Below, one piece after another: positions 28,101 through 37,100 of a stretch of DNA of 64,000 nucleotides (positions within the stretch are counted from its first letter, which is position 1; every line of letters begins with the position of its first letter). The stretch comes from Ophiura sarsii. Lineage: Eukaryota; Echinodermata; Ophiuroidea; Amphilepidida; Ophiuridae. Both the position numbers and the translations under genes were made by a program. The notes below the pieces were generated by a model. It was given only the letters and a program-made list of their open reading frames with translations, made no database searches and was not told the DNA's origin. The stretch covers positions 84,918,677 through 84,982,676 of the forward strand of contig CM069441.1 in NCBI GenBank assembly GCA_035610835.1. The letters are read 5' to 3'.

Positions 28101-31100
28101 CCTCTGAGACGAGATGCATTTTAAGTGATCGAATTGAACATTTACATTTTGACCCCTAGTGACCCCTTCTTGACCTTTGACCTGGTCAATATGATTGACT
28201 TATATTCTTGGCTCATCAAACCAAACAAGATGCAATAAACCCGGTCCAAATCGGAGCATGTCTTAACTTTTACCCCTGTAAAGTTCAATGACCCCTAGTG
28301 ACCTCATATGACATGTCACTTTTATTCGCTGAACACCCTATATGTGCATGGACCCAAGGAATCTTTTGACCAATTGTGAAGGTCATGAGTCATTTCCTCT
28401 GAGACAAGATGCATTTTAAGTGATCGAATTGAAAATTTACATTTTGACCCCTAGTGACCCCAAATGATTTTTAATTTTAAAAACCGTTCTTTTGTATATG
28501 CGTACGGTCATAAGGAATATGTGGACTAATTTTGACGATCCTAGGTCATTTCACTAAATTGGAAATGCGTTTTAAGTGAAAATCACCTTTTGACCCCTAG
28601 TGACCCCTGTGTGACCTTTGACCCCAAACCGTGAACACCCTATATGAAGGTCTGGTGGGGGGTCCTACTGACCAAGTCTGGTGATTGTAGCATGTAAACT
28701 GTAGGAGGAGATGCATTTTGTAGGTTTGAGGAAAGAAGATTAAGATTAAGATGAAGATGAAGAAGATGAAGATGAACTAGATCTTGCTCCGGTCTAAGAC
28801 CAGGCTACCTTGATTTTTTTATGATAAAATGATCCCTAGTGACCTCTTCTTGACCATTGACCTGATTAAAATGATTGACTTATTGTCTTTGCTCATCAAA
28901 CCAAACAAGATGCAACAAACCCGGTCCAAATCGGAGCATGTCTTAACTTTTACACTTGTAAAGTTTAATGACCCCGTATTGACCCTTCTTGACCTTTGAC
29001 CTGGTCAATATGATTAACTTTTTTTCTTGGCTCATCAATCCAAACAAGATGCAACAAACCTGGTCCAAATCGGAGCATGTCTTAACTTTTACTACTGTAA
29101 AATTCAATGACCCCTAGTGACCCCTTCTTGACCTTTGACCTGGTCAATATGATTGACTTATTTTCTCGGCTTATCAATTCAAACAAGATGCAACAAATTT
29201 GGTTCAAATCAGAGCATGTCTTAACTTTTACCTCTGTAAAGTTCAATGACCCCTAGTGACCCCGTATGACATGTCACTTTTAATCGCTGAAGACCCTATA
29301 TGAACATGGACCCACGGAATCTTTTGACCAATTATAAAGGTCATCAGTCATTTCCTCTGAGACAAGATGCATTTTAAGTGATCGAATTGAAAATTTACAT
29401 TTTGACCCCTAGTGACCCCAAATGATTTTTAATTTTAAAAACCGTTCTTTTGTATATGCGTACGGTCATAAGAAATATGTGGACCAATTTTGACGATCCT
29501 AGGTCATTTCACTAAATTGGAAATGCGTTTTAAGTGAAAATCACCTTTTGACCCCTAGTGACCCCTTTTTGACCTTTGACCTGGTTATTATGATTGACTT
29601 ATTTTCTTGCCTCATCAAACCAAACAAGATGCAACAAACCCGGTCCAAATCGGAGCATGTCTTAACTTTTACCTCTGTAAAGTTCAATGACCCCTAGTGA
29701 CCCCGTATGACATGTCACTTTTAATCGCTGAACACCCTATATGTGCATGGACCCACGGAATCTTTTGACCAATTGTGAAGGTCATGAGTCATTTCCTCTG
29801 AGACAAGATGCATTTTAAGCGATCGAATTGAAAATTTACATTTTGACCCCTAGTGACCCTTTCTTGACCTTTGACCTGGTCAATATGATTGACTTATATT
29901 CTTGGCTCATCAAACCAAACAAGATGCATTAAACCCGGTCCAAATCGGAGCATGTCTTAACTTTTACCTCTGTAAAGTTCAATGACCCCTAGTGACCCCA
30001 TATGACATGTCACTTTTAATCGCTGAACACCCTATATGTGCATGGACCCAAGGAATCTTTTGACCAATTGTGAAGGTCATGAGTCATTTCCTCTGAGACA
30101 AGATGCATTTTAAGTGATCGAATTGAAAATTTACATTTTGACCCCTAGTGACCCCAAATGATTTTTAATTTTAAAAACCGTTCTTTTGTATATGCGTACG
30201 GTCATAAGGAATATGTGGACCAATTTTGACGATCCTAGGTCATTTCACTAAATTGGAAATGCGTTTTAGGTGAAAATCACCTTTTGACCCCTAGTGACCC
30301 CTGTGTGACCTTTGACCCCAAACCGTGAACACCCTATATGAAGGTCTGGTGGGGGGTCCTACTGACCAAGTCTGGTGATTGTAGCATGTAAACTGTAGGA
30401 GGAGATGCATTTTGTAGGTGGGTTTGAGGAAAGAAGATGAAGATGAAGAAGATGAAGAAAGAAACGGCAGAGATACAGAACCTCGATTTTTGGAAAAAAT
30501 CAAGGTAAAAATGAGAAAGGCATATCAGAAACACAAAAGCTAAGATAACACATTAAAAGTCAAAATATCATGTATTTTGTATCTGGCATACTGACATAAC
30601 TACATGAAGTATTTAGGCAGCCCTGGCACAGTGTCACACATAATTCGGGATGAAACAGTTTATATAACATATTAGAAGTAAACATATCATGTAAGTATTT
30701 TGTATCTGGCACATTGACATAGCGGTCATAAAGTATTTAGGCATTCACTTACAATATCACGAAATTTCGTGATGGCTTACATAATGTCATGAAATGAACC
30801 GAGCAGACCATCACGAAACTTCGTGATGGCTTACATAGAGGTAACACTGTTCTATGGCCTTCTTCTGAAGTTGCTCAAATTGAAAATGATGTCATCGGTT
30901 GCTCTATCAGCCCTAAAGCCATACCGCCTTTCAGGAAGTACCTCTTTTGCGATAATCTTAAGCCGGTTGAGGATTACTTTTGCCGTGATTTTGCCAGTTA
31001 TGGATAGTCACTTGTGTCACCCTTGTTCTTGTAAATGGTAACAATCATTGCGTCTTTAAAGTCCTGAGGGAAACATTCGCTTTGCCAGCAAGCATTGAAA

Positions 31101-34100
31101 AGGTCTAATAATTCAGTCGTTAGTACATCTGATTGTATGCCATCTTGCCCTGGTGTTTTACCACTGCTGGTGTCATCCACAGCCTTATCAAGTTCATCCA
31201 TAGTGATATGTTCACATAGCTCCTCTTTTATTGCTATAGTAGTTAGTGCTGTTATCGAGATCTTTTTTTCATGTCGACATGTTGCTATTTTAGAATCTCG
31301 ATATTGACATGATGTCGACATATTATGATCCAAATACCAAGCCGATTGTCCCCGCAAATTAATGTCCGGGATAGTATAGAATATTACCGCAGATCGAAAA
31401 TATCGCCAAGTCAATATGCGAAGTGGTGAGGGGGAACTAGCGTAGGCCTAATTACTTTTAACGATTGGCTATCGTTGGATATTGGGTTTTTCACAACTCT
31501 TGCTGATTTTCATTTATAAAAATCACTTTGCCGATTATTTTTTTCTCAAATCATTACAGACGATTTAATGTCAATTATATCGACATCCCAAAGTTGATAT
31601 CGACATGTCGGGATAATAGCCGATATCGACATCGTTCATGTCGATGACAGCCCTAATAGTAGTGAGCCCTTGACAAGCTTTGTGGTCAGCTGCACCTTGT
31701 TGGTTTAGTAGAGTACAGAGAAGTGTTCCCTCCAACGCTCAGTAATATCATTCAAATTGGTACACAGCTTTCTCCCATTTGCAGTTTTCACTGGGGCTAC
31801 TGTATTACTTCTTGCATGGACCATAGATAGTTTTTAGACCTGAGAAGAGCCCATGAGTGTCATTTCTGCTCGACATTGCTTTAAGCTCAGCTGTTTTTTT
31901 ATTCCACCATTTGTCCTTCAAGCTCCGATCTCCTTTTGAACTTTGGATTTGATGTTCTTCCGTTACTTAAATGATCCAACAATGCTTGAATTCTGTCATC
32001 TTGTTCTTGGAACCAGTCAGGATTTTTTTTCGTTTAGGATGACCAAGTATTTCGATAGCGGTTCAGAAGATGGATTCTCTGGATTTTGTCCGCCCTGGGT
32101 ACATCATCAACTACTTTAGCCAGCTCTTGGTAAAAGGACTCCTTTTCTTCATCCGCATATAACATCGTTTGTGCATATACATTGATAATATTCAATTAAG
32201 AAACGGTTCTTTCCAACGGGAACACGTAATTGTATGAGACGTTCGGATATTCCTGTGGGAAGTGTTGGTATTTTATTAGCACTTTTATTAAAGATGGCAA
32301 ATACTGCATCCCTTCTTCCATTGGGTTTCCCAATCCAGTAGAAAGCATGAGTGCTTTCTTCAATCTGACCTTGTCCTTCGATCCTTTATGTCTCTTGTAA
32401 AGCGACAATATCAATGTTGTATCTTGTCAACTCCTTGGTTTATCAAATCAGTTCTTCTTTCTGGTATTGAGTCATTATCTAGCATTATCGGCCATATTGG
32501 ACGCCATCTTTGTTCTAGTGTGCACCCGAGTGTCTAGGAAACTTTAAACCAGTCTGATTGAATTTATCACACCCTAAACCTAGGAATATATACCAAATTT
32601 ACATCTCTAGGGTGATTAATACTTTTCAGAGCTATAACCATTTTATGATATTGGCGGCCATCTTGGACGCCATCTTTGTTGTAGAGTGCACCTGAGTGTC
32701 TAGAAAACTTTAAACCAGTCTGATTGAGTTTATCACACCCTAAAACCTAGGAATATATACCAAATTTACATCTCTAGGGTGATTAATACTTTTCAGAGTT
32801 ATAGCCATTTTATGATATTGGCGGCCATCTTGGACGCCATTTTTGTTGTAGAGTGCACATGAGTGTCTAGAAAACTTTGAACCAGTCAGATTGAGTTTAT
32901 CACACCCTAAAACCTAGGAATATATACCAAAGTTACACCTCTAGGGTGAATAATACCAGAGTTATAGCCATATTATGATATTGGCGGCCATCTTGGACGC
33001 CATGTTTGTTGTAGAGTGCACCTGAGTGTCTAAGAAACTTTAAACCAGTCTGATTGAGTTTATCACTCCCCAAAACCTAGGAATAAATACCAAATTTACA
33101 TCTCTAGGGTGATTAATACCAGAGTTATAGCCATTTTATGATGTTGGCGGCCATCTTGGACGCCATCTTGAAAATAACCCCTTTCCGGAAGTTAGATTTT
33201 TTGGGACTTTCTTGTGGCCATTCCTGATATCACCTGGAAGCAGAATCAGTTGAAAAACCTTTTGTAGCAATTTGTTTGGGGTTGAGGTGTTTTTATCACA
33301 AAATGACCCGCCTATTTAGGTATTTACTATTGAGTTAAACAATTGATGAAGGGTAGAATATGCCATTTTTTGTGTGGAAGCGCTACTTTTGGATTAACTG
33401 TAAATACTGGCAAATATGCCCACTCTTTCAAAATGCACTCACATGTTATTCCTAGAACTCTTAGTAATACGTTGAGTTAATTAATGTTCAAGCATCCTCA
33501 TTTTGGGGGAAATATGGAGGTGACAAATCGGCAGTGCTGACATTCAATGTGAATTTCACGACGTTGTGAGTCTATGGAGGGTAGTGGTACCGTGTATTAA
33601 AGATACACTTGCACTACGGTACCGATTGGGACTAGACCGACGGTATTGGCAATGATTGGTGAACCCAGAGATCCCCTTTTTACTGTTAGCAACAAATTAG
33701 TGTGTACATACATACGTGGGTGTTTCCATAAATAAGGGCGCCAATGTGTGACATACACAAATTAAGTCTAAATATTCAAAATGTGTCTATATTAACTGAA
33801 TAACCACTTTCATAATATGTTCCATTATTCTATTTCATGAAAATGGATCAGAACAGGTCATTAAAGCGTACAGAGATACATTTTCACCATTATAACATCA
33901 GCATTTCTTTGAAATACTTGTCTCCCCGTGTAACTGAGACACCAAAAGACACCAAAATGTTCAATTATGCCTGGCAACTGCAGAAACTGTCTGATCACTT
34001 TTATTTTGTTTTTTTCTAAAGGCATTTCCATTGCTTTACTCTATAAACATCATTAATAGTGAAAAGATGAGATTACCTATTTTTGGGGTGGTGGAATTGA

Positions 34101-37100
34101 TATTTCATGCGTCCCTGTGTAACGGAGACACCAAACCTTAATTTCCTTGTTACTCTAATTATATTGATAAAGTGGAAACTTTTGTTCCATGTATGCTAGG
34201 AGCCTATACCAAGAGACAGTTTATACACAATTTATTCATAAAGTGTGCTGGCACATAACTACGATGTTACCCTAAAGTTCTCACAGCGTAACATTTTTGG
34301 AGACACCAAACATAATATTCAAACTTAAAAACAGCTATATTTTCTATGTTTGTTGCAATTTCAGTTTAACTCTTCTATTTTCCTTTAACCTATCAGAGAG
34401 GCTTGTAAAATCAACAAAAGGGAAATCAGATGGAGATTATTGTCACTGTCAAATTTAAAGAAAACTGCCTTCACCGTGTAACGGGTTTTTGAGACACCAA
34501 ATGTTACACGGTGACGGTAAAATTGCCATGTATTCAATTATTACTTCTCAGTAATTTGCTTATGAAAAATGTGTTTAACACTTCAAAACTAGTTTGATAT
34601 TGATCATTTAGCCTAGAGATAACACAATTACTCTAAACAAAATCACCATATTGTTAATATTTTGACCCTGTCTTAAATGTCACACTTTTTTGCCAAAATT
34701 GTAGGATATTTTGCCGAATTTTCACCAAAATAAGAAAAAATGTTGATATAATATACATGTTGTGGTGTTATACCAGTGCAACTTTATGGACTTAATCAGA
34801 TTTTAAAATGAAAATTAACCAAATACATTTGAATTACAGGATATTGAACCATTTGAATATAGACAATGCAAATATCCCACTGGTACCTGTATTTATGGAA
34901 ACACCCACATACATAAAAATGTCTTATAAGGCGCAATATCCAAATACATGATCAAGGCGCAACAAACAAAATTATAGCAGTGATTGAGAATATGAATATA
35001 ACAAAAAACCAATACAATCAATACAAATATGATTTTAAGAGTTTCTTAAAGATTGCAGTAGAACCGGCATCTCTAATATGGCGTGGAAGTGAGTTCCATA
35101 GTGACGGACCTGCAACGGAAAAGGCTCTTTCACCTATACGTTTCCTACTGGAAGGTATTGAGAGTAGAGTCCTGTCCATTGCAGATCTAGTCACCGTGCT
35201 TATTGAAGGGATTGAATTGTGAGAAAGTAAGTTACAAAGATATTTAGGACCACAGTCATTCAAACATTTGTACATGTAAAGACAAATTTTAAACTTAATG
35301 CGTTTTGTGACTGGTAGCCAATGCAGAGTCTGCATTAGAGGTAATGGAATGGACTGTCAAGTCTTGATGGCAAGAAGACAAGTTTTACGGCACGATGTTG
35401 GAGGGACTAGGCTAGGCTTACTCTAGACTAGTACGCAAGACTAGGCCTACTCATCAACCATTCATTTGCAAAAATTGTACAACAAAAAATCGGTCATACA
35501 CCTAAAAAATATATGAAAATCAGCATTATGTGTGTAAAGATATTAGATGAGCAGACCAGTATACTGTACGTCATCTGTACACTACTGCACGTAATCCAAT
35601 GCACTTACCATTATTGCCACCAACACAAGAACACGTACTGGCATGGACTCCTCTACTCTTCACATTAAATTGTACCATGGTTGTTCACCATCATTAAAGA
35701 ATAGGTTGGGGCAGACCTACGTCATGCCGGTGAAAACAATCAAATGCCGGTGAAAACAAAAACAACTTGCGCAGATCAATCAATTAAGGCAACTGCACAT
35801 TGCGCCTACTGCGAATCAAGTGCGTAACACTCAATTGAGTGCGTGCATGGAATGTTTTATTTTTGAAACACTTGTTGCCAAGCAAATTTGCTAAAAATAA
35901 CTCAAAGTGCCCGTATGTCCGCGCCTTCGTATAGGGGAAAAAGAGCTTGAATAACCCTGACCCTAGATAGAAGTATTGCAGTGGGGATGGATCGAAAAAC
36001 AGGTGGAGGGGGTTTAATAGTAGCATATTGTAGAATGTAGACTGATATTGGGTTCGATCATGTTATAAAGATTAATTTACATTCCTTTTTCAAACCATGG
36101 TTTTTAAGCTACGTATGGGATCATTGCGATCCCTTTATTCAGCGTAGTGTTTATTTCCCTCCACTTGTAACAAGCCCGTCTTTTGGGCGATCATGTGGCA
36201 GACAGCTGGTCATCGTAGACGGCGGGTAAGTCGTAACCGGTGTCTCTGTTGAGGGACATTTCTGTGTCCTTATTTTGATGGCCTCTCTAATCTTTCATTT
36301 CAAAATTTGTTCCTCTCTGGCGATAACTTGGGCGTCCTTAGCTTGATTTTGTGTTTGGAGTCTTTTAAAAAGAGTTTTCTGCCACATCTGTATAAAACAC
36401 TCAAAACCACTCCAACCACCAGTGTCACTGATGTGAATTTCTTTTTCATCATTAAAAGAGGTGTTAATTGTATTAAATTTTAAATTATATACATGTATAG
36501 ATCTTCACCTCCAAGGACAGTTGCCAGAGCACCACCCCCTCCTCAGAGGGCTCCTCAGAGGGCGCCAGTTCCTGTTCAGCAACGTCCTGCAGCTGTTGCA
36601 CCAGCAGGGGCAGCACCAAGACAAGGTCCAGGATTGTTGGGTCAGATGGCAGCTACGGCTGGTGGAGTTGCTATAGGCTCTGCTGTGGTAAGTGTTGGTA
36701 TTTTGTTAGTTACTACCATAGAATGTTGAAATAGTTTGACCAACCTCGGCCGAGGCCAATCCTAGATTTAATTTAATTTTGTCTTTCCATCCACCTCAGA
36801 TCAATGAGGTCAACAATTAGCAAAACATGTATTGCACTTAAAGGTAGATGTTCCGATTGCTGGCCCGATTTTCAACTTCGTGTTTTCTATTTTACATGAA
36901 AGGTCATCTGTAAAATTGTCGCATTCCAAAGTTTGAGTTGCATAACTCCAATGGTTCTATTTCTAGAAGCACAATGTCGCAAAACATTTGCCCATTGAGT
37001 CTTACACAAACTGGTTGGTTGTTAATGTTAACCACCTTTGGCAGTAATTCACCACATTTTAGCCTATAATATCTAAATGGAACATTTCTGGCCCCTAAGA

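Larger units (their letters stand above)
2105..36500 (+). other. CHCHD2/10 intron 1, 34.4 kb, repeat-filled
   Basis: Donor GTAATT and acceptor TATAG bound the intron. It splits an Arg codon after two bases. Almost all of it can be assigned to mobile elements, their relics or tandem arrays, listed separately. Pieces where I see nothing beyond AT-rich or unique sequence: 2111-2762, 4000-4280, 5003-5200, 6690-7940 (short spurious frames only), 11000-12068, 14000-14800, 15080-15810, 16940-17590, 27390-27725 and 35340-36500. Confidence 0.8.
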
